From the NCBI GenBank assembly GCA_964481475.1, contig CAYZTG010000001.1, positions 1 through 64,000 of the forward strand: DNA of 64,000 nucleotides, given 5' to 3'. The stretch comes from DUQU01 sp964481475 (GTDB lineage Bacteria > Bacillota_I > Bacilli_A > Acholeplasmatales > UBA5453). The position numbers and the translations under genes are program-made. Shown here piece by piece: positions 24,616 through 33,201 of this stretch. Under the pieces are notes generated by a model, which was not told the origin of the DNA, did not search any database, and saw only the letters and a list, made by a program, of their open reading frames with translations. The stretch's first letter is position 1, and each line of letters begins with the position of its first letter.

Positions 24616-25608
24616 CTACTCTTCTTTAAGTTTTAGCGTAAGTAAGCCAACAACTGCCTCTTGAAGAGGATATTTTTCAAAAATAACTTTGTATGCCGTA
24701 GTTATAATAGGTAAGTACAAATTTTCTTTTGTAGCAAGTGCATATAAAGCCTCAATTGATCTAATTCCTTCTATTGTTTGTTTTTCTTGTAAGTAAACAT
24801 CTTCCAAGCTAATCCCTTCCCCTAGTTTTACTCCTGCTCGATAATTTCTTGAATGAACGGACGATGCTGTTACAATTAAATCCCCCACACCAGTTAAACC
24901 AAATGCAGTCTCCTTATTGCCTCCATAGAACTCAACAACCCTTGCAATTTCTAATATTCCTCTAGTAATTAAGGCCGCACGTGCATTTTCTCCCATGCCA
25001 AATCCAGCAATCATTCCACTTACAACCGCAATAGCATTTTTAGTAGCACCACCAACTTCCGCACCAATAACATCATCAGTTCTATAAACTCTTAAATAAG
25101 AATCATTTGAGAAAAGTTCTTGAATAAGTTTAGCATAATCACTATTATTGGAAGCAACAGTTAGTAAAGTTAACTTCTTTAAAATAACTTCCTCTGCATG
25201 AGAAGGACCGGTGAGCACTGCATAATTGCTGAAATACTTTTTGTCTATTTCTTCTTCAATTAAGTCACTAACCCTTTTACTAGTTTCAATTTCTAATCCT
25301 TTTGAAACATCAATAAAGTTCATTGGCACTTCTAAAACATTGTTAATTTCTTTTAAAACTGCCCTCATTACTTTTGTAGGTACAGCAAGTAAAATTATCG
25401 TTGAAAACTTAACAACTTCTTTAAGATTGCTTGTTGCTCTTATCCCTTTATTAATTGCTACATCAAAGAAAGGATGTAAATGTTCACTATTTATTTTATT
25501 AATATTTTTTTCATTAATATCGTATATTATCACTTCATGGTTATTATCACATAAAACGTTTGCTAAAGTAGTACCCCATGCCCCAGCACCAATTATACTA
25601 ATCTTCAT
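24616..25608 (-). CDS. gpsA: NAD(P)H-dependent glycerol-3-phosphate dehydrogenase
   Basis: 330 residues. It reduces DHAP to sn-glycerol 3-phosphate, the backbone for phospholipids. GAGAWGTTLA is the Rossmann loop, LLAVPTKVMR and the GPSHAEEV loop follow, and GAEVGGATKNAIAVVSG holds the catalytic Lys region. GLTGVGDLIVT and SRNYRAG complete the C-terminal domain. Gene order der-gpsA-hup is conserved in Firmicutes. Here an independent promoter precedes it and the sugar island with its terminator separates it from der. The DHAP predicted from the neighbouring sugar-acid island could feed this enzyme. Confidence 0.95.
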   Translation of the reverse strand: MKISIIGAGAWGTTLANVLCDNNHEVIIYDINEKNINKINSEHLHPFFDVAINKGIRATSNLKEVVKFSTIILLAVPTKVMRAVLKEINNVLEVPMNFIDVSKGLEIETSKRVSDLIEEEIDKKYFSNYAVLTGPSHAEEVILKKLTLLTVASNNSDYAKLIQELFSNDSYLRVYRTDDVIGAEVGGATKNAIAVVSGMIAGFGMGENARAALITRGILEIARVVEFYGGNKETAFGLTGVGDLIVTASSVHSRNYRAGVKLGEGISLEDVYLQEKQTIEGIRSIEALYALATKENLYLPIITTAYKVIFEKYPLQEAVVGLLTLKLKEE

Positions 25609-25636
25609 TAATTAATTCCTCCCAACAATATAGTCC

Positions 25637-25642
25637 ATTATA
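25637..25642 (-). promoter_or_regulatory. Candidate -10 of gpsA
   Basis: TATAAT on the minus strand, 28 bases before the gpsA ATG and just after the terminator of the xyl island; GGGAGG follows. The -35 is poor. Confidence 0.45.
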
Positions 25643-25664
25643 GCATAATTGAATCTTATGAAAG

Positions 25665-25694
25665 AAAAAAGACCACTTTTGTAAGTAGTCTTTT
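25665..25694 (-). terminator. Intrinsic terminator at the end of the xyl island
   Basis: GACTACTT / AAGTGGTC stem of 8 pairs, one of them G-T, with a 4-base loop, followed by T6 on the minus strand. It separates the LacI-type gene from gpsA. Confidence 0.8.
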
Positions 25695-25707
25695 ACCTAA
25701 AAACAAT

Positions 25708-26718
25708 CTACTCTTCTCGGAAGAAGGAATTTTTTAGTTTAACATCATTACTTGTATAATTAATAATCTTTTTAGGCTTTTTACCGTAAATTAAATAATC
25801 TATTGCTAAGTTAATTGCCGCGCTACCTTGTTTTAACGGTTGTTGCGTTACAGTCCCAATAATTAAGTCATTTTTTAGTGATTCAATTACCGCTTTTGTT
25901 TCATCAACTGTAATTATTTTCAAATCTTTATTTACTTCTTGAACAGCCTTAATTCCGCCTTTAATTCCCCCTGCACAAAAATAAATTAAATCATACTTTT
26001 TATGGGCGATATGCTGCTTTACAATATTATAACTTGTTAAATCATCATCTTCGTTCTCAATCACATCAAAGTGATAATTGTTCGAATATTTATTTAAATT
26101 ACTTTGAAAACCACTCACTCTTTGTTTATGTCCAATTAATTTAAACGATCCCGCAACTATTAAAATATTATCCTCTTTATTTAAAGTTAGTTTGGCTAAA
26201 TCACCGGCTATTTCGCCACTATTAATATAATTACAACCAACAAAGGCTAACCTTTCAATCTCTAAATCATTGTTTACAGTAATAATTGGTATTTCAATAT
26301 CCTTTAATTCATTAATTACTTGCTCTGAGTTAATTGGAGTAATAATGAGTAAATCGATATTACTATTATTTTTCGCCTTTTTAATACTTTTTACTTGTTC
26401 TTTTTCATTATATCCTTTGAGTTTATCTATAACTAAAGTGATGTTTTTAAACTGGCTTGCTGTAGCAACCATTGAGTTTAAAACTGTCTCAAAAAACTCA
26501 TTACCTATCGAGTTAATAATTAAATAAATATGAAACTTTTTTCCTAAATTAACTAAACCACGACCAAATTCATTGACTGTAAAGTTGGTTTCTTTAATAA
26601 TCTTTTTAATCTTTTCTTCTAAATCTTTATTAACATTACCCCGATTATGAATAACACGGTCAACAGTTGCTCTAGAAGTTCCTGCTAATTTAGCAATCTC
26701 TTTAATAGTTATCGACAT
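25708..26718 (-). CDS. LacI-family transcriptional regulator
   Basis: 336 residues. The N-terminal helix-turn-helix and hinge read TIKEIAKLAGTSRATVDRVIHNRGNV, typical of LacI/PurR proteins; Asp replaces the usual Ser before RV. The rest is a periplasmic-binding-protein-type effector domain (IIITPIN, FVGCNYINSGEIAG, YFCAGGIKGG, GTVTQQP) closest in style to those binding pentoses or related sugars. It is the last gene of the xyl operon and is followed by a terminator. It probably controls the promoter at 31751-31779; a palindrome with a central CG there fits a LacI-family operator. Confidence 0.9.
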   Translation of the reverse strand: MSITIKEIAKLAGTSRATVDRVIHNRGNVNKDLEEKIKKIIKETNFTVNEFGRGLVNLGKKFHIYLIINSIGNEFFETVLNSMVATASQFKNITLVIDKLKGYNEKEQVKSIKKAKNNSNIDLLIITPINSEQVINELKDIEIPIITVNNDLEIERLAFVGCNYINSGEIAGDLAKLTLNKEDNILIVAGSFKLIGHKQRVSGFQSNLNKYSNNYHFDVIENEDDDLTSYNIVKQHIAHKKYDLIYFCAGGIKGGIKAVQEVNKDLKIITVDETKAVIESLKNDLIIGTVTQQPLKQGSAAINLAIDYLIYGKKPKKIINYTSNDVKLKNSFFREE

Positions 26719-26735
26719 TTAACGCTCCCTTTAAT

Positions 26736-28196
26736 TTACTTGTGGAAGAAAGTTTTTAATCTCGGATATAAATCGACATATTTTCGATATTTCTTGGCAT
26801 AAATCAAACTATTATCTAAAATTGGATAATATACTTTTTCAGATTCAATTAACTTATCGCAAGCTTCTTTCACCGAACTAAACTCACCACCACCAACTAA
26901 AGCAAGAATCGCCGCTCCATAAGCTGGTCCTTCTTTAACCTTAATCGTTTCTATCTTAACATTAAAGACATCGGCAATCAACTGGTTCCAACTCGGATTT
27001 CTCGCTCCACCACCTGTAACTCTAACTCTTTTAGGTTCAACACCTAAACTAATTATAATCTCAAAACATTGTTTTAATGAGTATGTTATACCTTCAATTA
27101 TTGCTCTTGTAAAATGATCTTTACCATGAGTATAATTAGCACCAACGAAGGCAGCTTGAGCAAAAGGGTCATTAAGTGGTGCTCTTTCGCCAGAGAGATA
27201 AGGGAGATAAAAAAGCGTGTCTTCGATTGGCGTTCTTAAAATACTTTTGTGGAGGTCTTCGAATTTATCATGAGGATAAAAGTTGTCTCTCCACCATTGA
27301 AATGATCCAGCAGCGGATAAAGTTACCCCCATTAAATGGTAAGTATCAGTAGCATGAGCAAACGAATGCATAAACGACTTGTTATCAACTTGATATTTAT
27401 CGCTGGCAGCAAATATTACTCCACTTGTTCCAAGCGAAATATTTATATCACCATCGGAAACAACACCTGTTCCAACAGCTCCTACTGCCTGATCTCCACC
27501 ACCTGGAGTTAAAAATACATCATTAGTTAAGTTAAGCATCTCCTTAATTTCTTTTTTTAAGACTCCACATTTTTGGTAACTAGGAAGTGGCTTTGGAAGT
27601 TGCTCAATTCTTAAATCAAATAAATCTAGCATATATTTGCTATATTGTTTTTTAGAAACATCAAAATATAATGTTCCTGAGGCATCAGAAAAATCAGTAA
27701 CGAATTCTCCAGATAAACTATAAATTAAATAATCTTTTGGCAACATTACTTTTGCAATTCTTTTAAAATTGTCAGGTTCATGCTTTTTAACCCACATTAT
27801 TTTAGGAGCTGTTAATCCAGTAACTGCGATATTTCCAGTTTCTTTTAAAAGCTTCTCTTTTCCCACTACATTATTTAAATAATCAACTTCATTAAATGTT
27901 CTTTGGTCATTCCAAAGAATAGCAGGTCTAATTACATCATCATTTTCATCAAGTAAAACCATTCCATGCATTTGCCCAGAAAAACTAATTCCTTTTATTT
28001 TATCTTGATTATCTTTTACTACTTCCTTAAGAGCTTCTAGAGTTTGGTTTAACCAATCTTTAGGGTTTTGCTGACTAAAGTTATTTTCGTCGATTGAAAT
28101 AGGGTATGATCTAGTTGCCTCTTTTATAATTTTACCTTTGTTATCGACTAATAATGTTTTAACTCCACTAGTCCCTAGGTCTATACCAATATACAT
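26736..28196 (-). CDS. xylB: Xylulokinase
   Basis: 486 residues of the FGGY family with the XylB pattern: YIGIDLGTSGVKT, SFSGQMHGMVLLD, ILWNDQRT, LTAPKIMWVKKHEP, the central GGGDQAVGAVGTG and the C-terminal VTGGGARNPSWNQLIADVF. It phosphorylates D-xylulose to xylulose 5-phosphate for the pentose phosphate pathway. GGAGAA precedes the ATG, which lies 3 nt after the xylA stop. Paired with xylA, the specificity is well supported. No sugar transporter is encoded in the operon. Confidence 0.95.
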   Translation of the reverse strand: MYIGIDLGTSGVKTLLVDNKGKIIKEATRSYPISIDENNFSQQNPKDWLNQTLEALKEVVKDNQDKIKGISFSGQMHGMVLLDENDDVIRPAILWNDQRTFNEVDYLNNVVGKEKLLKETGNIAVTGLTAPKIMWVKKHEPDNFKRIAKVMLPKDYLIYSLSGEFVTDFSDASGTLYFDVSKKQYSKYMLDLFDLRIEQLPKPLPSYQKCGVLKKEIKEMLNLTNDVFLTPGGGDQAVGAVGTGVVSDGDINISLGTSGVIFAASDKYQVDNKSFMHSFAHATDTYHLMGVTLSAAGSFQWWRDNFYPHDKFEDLHKSILRTPIEDTLFYLPYLSGERAPLNDPFAQAAFVGANYTHGKDHFTRAIIEGITYSLKQCFEIIISLGVEPKRVRVTGGGARNPSWNQLIADVFNVKIETIKVKEGPAYGAAILALVGGGEFSSVKEACDKLIESEKVYYPILDNSLIYAKKYRKYVDLYPRLKTFFHK

Positions 28197-28199
28197 ATT

Positions 28200-29519
28200 C
28201 TATTCTCCAAATAAAATATTGTTTAAAATACTCTCTAAATATTCTTGTCTACCACTTTCAACATCAACATCATTATTATTAACTGCATATGAAGCTAACT
28301 CTTCAAAAGTAATTTTACCTTCAGTAATTTTCTTACCAATGCCTTCATGATAACTTGTATATTTTTCTTTTACAAAATTATTAATTCGACCATCTTCAAT
28401 AATTTTAACTGCTTTTCTAAGTGCTAAAGCATATGTATCCATTCCTAGAATATAAGCATAAAGTAAGTCTTCAACAGTGTTTGATGCTCTTCTTGTTTTG
28501 GCATCAAAGTTAATACCACCATTAATAAAGCCACCCATATTTAAGATTTCTACCATTGCCAGCGTTGCTGATTTAACATTTGAAGGAAAATGATCTGTAT
28601 CCCACCCAAGTAAGATATCACCGTCATTTGCATCAATTGAGCCAAGTAAACCATCAATTGCTGCCATTCTTAGTTCATGTTCAAAGGTATGACCTGCTAA
28701 TGTTGCATGGTTAGACTCGATATTAATTTTAAAATCATCAGTTAAGTTATATTTTCTTAAAAAGCCGATTGCTGTTTGAGTATCATAATCATATTGATGT
28801 TTTGTTGGTTCTTTTGGTTTTGGTTCTATTAAGAAATCACCCTTAAAGCCTTGTTTTCTACCATAATCACGAGCTAGCTTTAAAAACATCGCCATATTAT
28901 CTAATTCTTTCTTAACATCTGTATTAAGAAGCGTTTCATATCCTTCTCTACCACCCCAAAATACATATCCTGAACCACCTAATTTAATAGTCGCATCAAT
29001 ACTTGCTTTTACTTTAGCTGCTGCTATTGCAAAAACATCCGCATTTGGTGAAGTTGCTGCTCCACGCATAAAGACTTTATTACTAAAGTTATTAGCTGTT
29101 CCCCAAAGCAGTTTTTTATGATGTTTTTCTTGAAGTTCTTTAACATAATCAACCATGATTTCTAAATTAGCAATACTTTCCTTCAACGTTTCTCCTTCTG
29201 GAGCTAAGTCAACATCATGGAAACAAAAATATTCAATTCCTAATTTATCCATGAATTCAAAGCCAAAATCAGCTTTTGCTTTAAAAATTTCTATTGGATC
29301 AACTTTACCAAATTTTTTATCCATTGTTGGTCCACCAAAGATATCTGTTCCTTCTGCACATAAAGTGTGCCAATAACTCATTGCAAACTTTAAATGCTCT
29401 TTCATCTTTTTACCTAAAATAACTTCTTCTGCATTATAATATTTAAATGCGAAAGGTTCTTTGCTTTTAGCGCCCTCATATTTAATTTGAGGAATTTGTC
29501 TTAATTGTTCTATTTTCAT
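28200..29519 (-). CDS. xylA: Xylose isomerase
   Basis: 439 residues from the ATG at 29519 (AAGGAG nine bases upstream), the normal length for class II xylose isomerases. In-frame codons upstream would overlap the preceding gene and lack a site. Active-site and metal residues appear at YFCFHDVDLAPEG (catalytic His), VFWGGREGYE, IEPKPKEPTKHQYD (metal Glu and catalytic Lys), INIESNHATLAGH and GSIDANDGD. It converts D-xylose to D-xylulose and in many species also isomerises glucose. Here it follows a Gfo/Idh oxidoreductase and a TIM-barrel isomerase, so its true substrate could be a sugar released by those enzymes. Confidence 0.96.
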   Translation of the reverse strand: MKIEQLRQIPQIKYEGAKSKEPFAFKYYNAEEVILGKKMKEHLKFAMSYWHTLCAEGTDIFGGPTMDKKFGKVDPIEIFKAKADFGFEFMDKLGIEYFCFHDVDLAPEGETLKESIANLEIMVDYVKELQEKHHKKLLWGTANNFSNKVFMRGAATSPNADVFAIAAAKVKASIDATIKLGGSGYVFWGGREGYETLLNTDVKKELDNMAMFLKLARDYGRKQGFKGDFLIEPKPKEPTKHQYDYDTQTAIGFLRKYNLTDDFKINIESNHATLAGHTFEHELRMAAIDGLLGSIDANDGDILLGWDTDHFPSNVKSATLAMVEILNMGGFINGGINFDAKTRRASNTVEDLLYAYILGMDTYALALRKAVKIIEDGRINNFVKEKYTSYHEGIGKKITEGKITFEELASYAVNNNDVDVESGRQEYLESILNNILFGE

Positions 29520-29536
29520 ATTACTCATCTCCTTAT

Positions 29537-30688
29537 TTATTTTATAATGGTAACCCATTTAGAATTATTATTTGAACTCTCAATTACAGCATGAACAAAT
29601 TTCACGCCATTTAACCCATCTGTTACAGTTGGGAAATCCAAGTCTTCTTTTGTTAATGGTTCGTTATTTTTTCTCTTTAATAACGTGGTAATTATATTTT
29701 TATAAACATTAGCAAAAGCAATATAGTATCCTTCTGGATGTCCACTTGGAATTCTTCCGTATTTAGCTGATTTTAAAGATAAATATCCCATTCCCTTAGA
29801 TAACGTTTGTGTTGGGCTATTTTTGGGCGTGTACTTTATATAATCAGGGAAATGTTGTTCCCATTCAATCGAACCTTTTTCACCATAAATTCTAACTAAT
29901 AGACCGTTCATTCTTCCTGAAGCTATTTGTGAAGACCAATAAGAACCTTTTACGCCATTGTCATATTCTACAATTATTTTAGCGTCTAATTCTAATGCTT
30001 GACCAAAATTTTCAGTAACGGCTAATAGTCTTTTAATTTTTAAACCTGTCAAATAATGAACCATATTTTCAATATGTGTACCAATATCGCCTACACAATT
30101 GGAAATACCTGAATACTGTGGATCCATGCGCCAAACAGATAATGATCCTGCTTTTTGCTCTTTGGCATAGACTTGATCAATTAACCAGTCTTGGGCATAT
30201 TCTGCATTAACAGAAATAATTTTTCCAAGCATTCCTTCTTCAATCATTTCCTTTGCATATTTAACCATTGTATAACCAGTGTATGAATACATTACTGCAA
30301 AAATTAAATCATTTTCTTTAGCAATTTTTTCTAATTCTTCTGCTTCTTCAATTTTGAAACTTAATGGTTTTTCACAAACAACATTAATCTTAGCTTCTAA
30401 AAAAGCCTTTGCCATTTCATAATGTAAGAAATTTGGTGTTGTAATAGCAACAAAATCAATTTTGTCTTCTCTATTAGTTTCTCCTTCAATCATCGCTAAG
30501 TAGTCTTTATAAACTCTTTTTGGGTCTAAAGAATATGCTTCTCCTGTTTCAATATTTTTGCTTTCATCAGGTGAAAAACAACCAGAAACAAATTCTACTC
30601 TTGTGTCATAATTTAAAGCTTTACGGTGAACTTCACCAATAAATGCCTTCAAATCTCCACCCATCATTCCATATCTAATCTTTTTCAT
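29537..30688 (-). CDS. Gfo/Idh/MocA-family sugar oxidoreductase
   Basis: 383 residues. The N-terminal Rossmann part starts RYGMMGGDLKAFIGEVHR, an atypical glycine loop seen in one branch of the family. The catalytic Lys lies in CEKPLSF and the second conserved region is GDIGTHIENM. Members oxidise a sugar or cyclitol hydroxyl with NAD(P). The paralogous branch with this N-terminus is often encoded with a xylose-isomerase-like TIM-barrel protein, as here, and is discussed for 3-keto-glycoside or inositol-type routes; the substrate cannot be read from sequence. It sits between the TIM-barrel gene and xylA. Confidence 0.88.
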   Translation of the reverse strand: MKKIRYGMMGGDLKAFIGEVHRKALNYDTRVEFVSGCFSPDESKNIETGEAYSLDPKRVYKDYLAMIEGETNREDKIDFVAITTPNFLHYEMAKAFLEAKINVVCEKPLSFKIEEAEELEKIAKENDLIFAVMYSYTGYTMVKYAKEMIEEGMLGKIISVNAEYAQDWLIDQVYAKEQKAGSLSVWRMDPQYSGISNCVGDIGTHIENMVHYLTGLKIKRLLAVTENFGQALELDAKIIVEYDNGVKGSYWSSQIASGRMNGLLVRIYGEKGSIEWEQHFPDYIKYTPKNSPTQTLSKGMGYLSLKSAKYGRIPSGHPEGYYIAFANVYKNIITTLLKRKNNEPLTKEDLDFPTVTDGLNGVKFVHAVIESSNNNSKWVTIIK

Positions 30689-30700
30689 TATTCATCCTCT

Positions 30701-31612
30701 TTAATTAGCTATCGCATCATCAAATTTAAATGTCGATGGCATAAAATCAATATCTTTAACATACTTGCATGATTCAGTAGCTCCGTGTATTCTTTCCATA
30801 CTACTATCTTCCCATACTACCGAAAGTGGCCCAGAGTAACCATGCTTATTTAAAACTCGAATAATCTCTTGAAAATTAACATCTCCACGGCCAACTGATC
30901 TAAAGTTCCAACCTCTTCTTAAATCACCAAAATCAATATGTGATCCTAAAAGACCGCTTCTACCATCTAATGTTACTGCAGCATCTTTCATGTGAACATG
31001 ATAAACACGACTAGCAAAATCATCTAAAAATAAATGTGGTGTTATTCCTTGCCAAATTAAATGGCTAGGATCAAAGTTTAAACCAAATGTTTTATTATCT
31101 TTAAATTTTTCTAAAAGCTTTTGTGTAGAATAATAATCAAAAGCAATCTCTCCTGGATGGACTTCAAATGCAAAAACTACATCATTTTTCTTGAATTCAT
31201 CAAAAATTGGTGTCCATAATTTTACAATTTCATCAAAACCAGCTTCAACCATTTCATTAGTTGTTTGAGGGAAAGAATAAATATAACTCCAAATAGGGCT
31301 TCCTAAAAACCCAGTAATTATTTTTACTCCCATCTTCTTCGCAACTATTGCTGATTTTTTCATTTGGTCAATTGCCCAGTTTTTAATTTCAACAGGTTTA
31401 TCTGCTAATTCTTTGGGAGCGAAATTATTTAACCTTGGATCAGGTAAATCTCCCACACATTGTCCAATTATATGTGTTGCTAAAGCTTTACACTCAAGGT
31501 TGTATTTCTTTAAAGTCTTTTTCAAATAATCAACATAAGCGTCATCGGTAACTGCCTTATAAATATTAATATTATTTCCCCAACAAGCAACTTCAACGCC
31601 ATCATATCCCAT
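30701..31612 (-). CDS. Sugar phosphate isomerase/epimerase (AP-endonuclease-2 TIM barrel), N-terminus lost
   Basis: The open frame from the ATG at 31612 encodes 303 residues of a xylose-isomerase-like TIM barrel. Metal ligands are at FAFEVHPGE (Glu), NFDPSH (Asp/His), YHVHMKD (His) and VVWED (Glu). The frame starts abruptly with MGYDGVEVACWG, which in family members is the second helix, and no ribosome-binding site precedes it. The missing first strand is encoded upstream (31613-31698), but is separated by an in-frame TAA and a one-base frameshift. The gene is therefore either newly broken or affected by sequence errors. IolE-like epimerase, isomerase or keto-glycoside lyase activities are all possible for the intact protein. 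Confidence 0.75.
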   Translation of the reverse strand: MGYDGVEVACWGNNINIYKAVTDDAYVDYLKKTLKKYNLECKALATHIIGQCVGDLPDPRLNNFAPKELADKPVEIKNWAIDQMKKSAIVAKKMGVKIITGFLGSPIWSYIYSFPQTTNEMVEAGFDEIVKLWTPIFDEFKKNDVVFAFEVHPGEIAFDYYSTQKLLEKFKDNKTFGLNFDPSHLIWQGITPHLFLDDFASRVYHVHMKDAAVTLDGRSGLLGSHIDFGDLRRGWNFRSVGRGDVNFQEIIRVLNKHGYSGPLSVVWEDSSMERIHGATESCKYVKDIDFMPSTFKFDDAIAN

Positions 31613-31698
31613 TTCACTAGCTGTTTTACACAGTTATTCAAAATCTAAATCTGCCCATTGTGCTGTACATAATGTTATGTTACTAATCTTTTTTCCAT
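31613..31698 (-). pseudogene. Disrupted 5' end of the TIM-barrel isomerase gene
   Basis: Translating the minus strand upstream of 31612 gives ISNITLCTAQWADLDFE-stop-LCKTASE running into MGYDGVE. This is clearly the missing first strand and helix of the barrel. The TAA at 31634-31636 interrupts it. The natural ATG (31696-31698, with AAAGGG before it) is one base out of frame, at an A6 run. Restoring one A and one sense codon would give a normal gene of about 332 residues. Confidence 0.75.
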
Positions 31699-31750
31699 TT
31701 CTTTTCCCTTTCTAAAAATTCTCCATATTCTTTGTTCTCGTACACAATTA

Positions 31751-31779
31751 ATCTTAGCATGAGTTTTTTTTCTTGTCAA
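31751..31779 (-). promoter_or_regulatory. Promoter of the xyl island operon
   Basis: On the minus strand TTGACA (perfect, 31774-31779), 17 bases, TAAGAT (31751-31756). It lies about 50 bases before the original ATG of the TIM-barrel gene. Confidence 0.75.
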
Positions 31780-31797
31780 TAACTTTTTTAATCTTTT

Positions 31798-31811
31798 TAA
31801 AACCGTTTACA
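31798..31811 (-). promoter_or_regulatory. cre-like / LacI-family operator
   Basis: TGTAAACGGTTTTA matches the CcpA cre consensus TGWNANCGNTNWCA at all but one fixed position and has the central CG of LacI-family operators. It lies 18 bases upstream of the -35, between the der terminator and the xyl promoter. It may serve CcpA or the LacI-type regulator at 25708. Confidence 0.6.
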
Positions 31812-31820
31812 TTTCTAAAT

Positions 31821-31850
31821 AAAAAAAACTAGCAATTGAAGAAGCTAGTT
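31821..31850 (-). terminator. Intrinsic terminator after der
   Basis: AACTAGC / GCTAGTT stem of 7 bp with a 10-base loop, followed by T8 on the minus strand. It ends the cmk-rpsA-der transcript 29 bases after der. Confidence 0.8.
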
Positions 31851-31878
31851 TTATTTTGAGAATCTTTTCATATTACAA

Positions 31879-33189
31879 TTATAATTCATCTTTTCTTTTA
31901 TAAATAATATTAAGCGGTGTTCCAGTAAAATCAAAAGCCATTCTAAGTTGATTTTCAATAAACCTTTGATAACTAAAATGTAAATACTTTAAATTATTAA
32001 CAAAAACAATGAACGTTGGTGGCTTTACTCTAGTTTGAGTAATATAAGAAAACTTAACTAATCCTTTATTAAATAGTTTGGGTGGCGTAATCGTTGTTAC
32101 TTCCATTAAAAAACTATTCAAGACATTTGTTTTAAGTTTTCGATTATAGTTATGATACGCTGTATCAATACTACTAAAAATTGTCTCTAGTCTTTCGCTA
32201 TTCAAACTTGAAACAAAACAGACTTCACTATATGTTAAAAATTGAAATTCAGTCGCTATTTCTTTTCTCATCTTATCCATAGTTTTAGAATCTTTCTCAA
32301 CAAGATCCCATTTATTTACTACTATTACAGCTGCCTTTAAATATTCTTGAATTAAACCTGCGACATGTTTATCTTGATTAATAAGTTCCCGTGAACCATC
32401 TAAAATCAGTAACACAACATCAGCACTATCAACAGCTTTTAAAGCCCTAAGTAAAGCATATTTATCAGTTGATTCATAAATTTGCCCACTTTTTTTGATT
32501 CCTGCAGTATCAATAATTGTATATTTCTGCTCATTTCTAACGAACACTGTATCAACGGCATCTCTTGTTGTACCAGGGATATTTGAAACAATAACTCGAT
32601 TTTCTCCTAAAATGGCATTTACTAAAGAAGATTTCCCCACATTTGGATAACCTATTACAGCAAGTCTAATTGAATCATCAACAGGAATATCTTTAAAATC
32701 TTGCATGTGTTCAATAATTTTGTCTAATAAATTGCCAATTCCGATACCGTGATGAGTTGAAGTAGCGATTGGTTCACCAAATCCTAAAGCATAATATTCA
32801 TAAGTATTAGCTAATAATTCAAGACTATCAATTTTATTTACAACAGGAATGATTGGTTTATTACTTTTATATAATGTTCTTCTAATTAATTCATCAGCAT
32901 CACTTATACTCGATCTTCCGTCCAAAACAAAAAGAACTAAGTCAGCCTCTTCCACCGCTAGTAATGCTTGTTGTTGAATTTGCTCTAAAAAAGGAGCATC
33001 GCCAATTTCGATGCCCCCAGTATCTATTAAAGCAAATGATTTTGTTAACCAAGTGGCTATCCCATATATTCTATCTCTTGTTACCCCTGGTAAATCATCA
33101 GTAATTGATTTTCTTTCCCCAATTAAGCGATTAAATAGACTAGACTTACCCACATTTGGTTTTCCTACTATTGCCACTGTAAAAGGCAT
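31879..33189 (-). CDS. der: Ribosome-assembly GTPase Der (EngA)
   Basis: 436 residues with two tandem GTPase domains and a C-terminal KH-like domain, the hallmark of Der. The first domain has GKPNVGKSSL, DTGG and NKID; the second has GYPNVGKSSL, DTAG and NKWD. It acts in 50S subunit maturation. GGGTGAT precedes the ATG. It follows rpsA by 12 nt in the conserved cmk-rpsA-der order and is followed by a terminator, after which the xyl island begins. Confidence 0.97.
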   Translation of the reverse strand: MPFTVAIVGKPNVGKSSLFNRLIGERKSITDDLPGVTRDRIYGIATWLTKSFALIDTGGIEIGDAPFLEQIQQQALLAVEEADLVLFVLDGRSSISDADELIRRTLYKSNKPIIPVVNKIDSLELLANTYEYYALGFGEPIATSTHHGIGIGNLLDKIIEHMQDFKDIPVDDSIRLAVIGYPNVGKSSLVNAILGENRVIVSNIPGTTRDAVDTVFVRNEQKYTIIDTAGIKKSGQIYESTDKYALLRALKAVDSADVVLLILDGSRELINQDKHVAGLIQEYLKAAVIVVNKWDLVEKDSKTMDKMRKEIATEFQFLTYSEVCFVSSLNSERLETIFSSIDTAYHNYNRKLKTNVLNSFLMEVTTITPPKLFNKGLVKFSYITQTRVKPPTFIVFVNNLKYLHFSYQRFIENQLRMAFDFTGTPLNIIYKRKDEL

Positions 33190-33201
33190 ATAATCACCCT
33201 T

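Noticed and set aside
31613..31878. Riboswitch or small RNA upstream of the xyl island
   Set aside because: The stretch is explained by the broken gene start, a promoter, an operator-like site and the der terminator.
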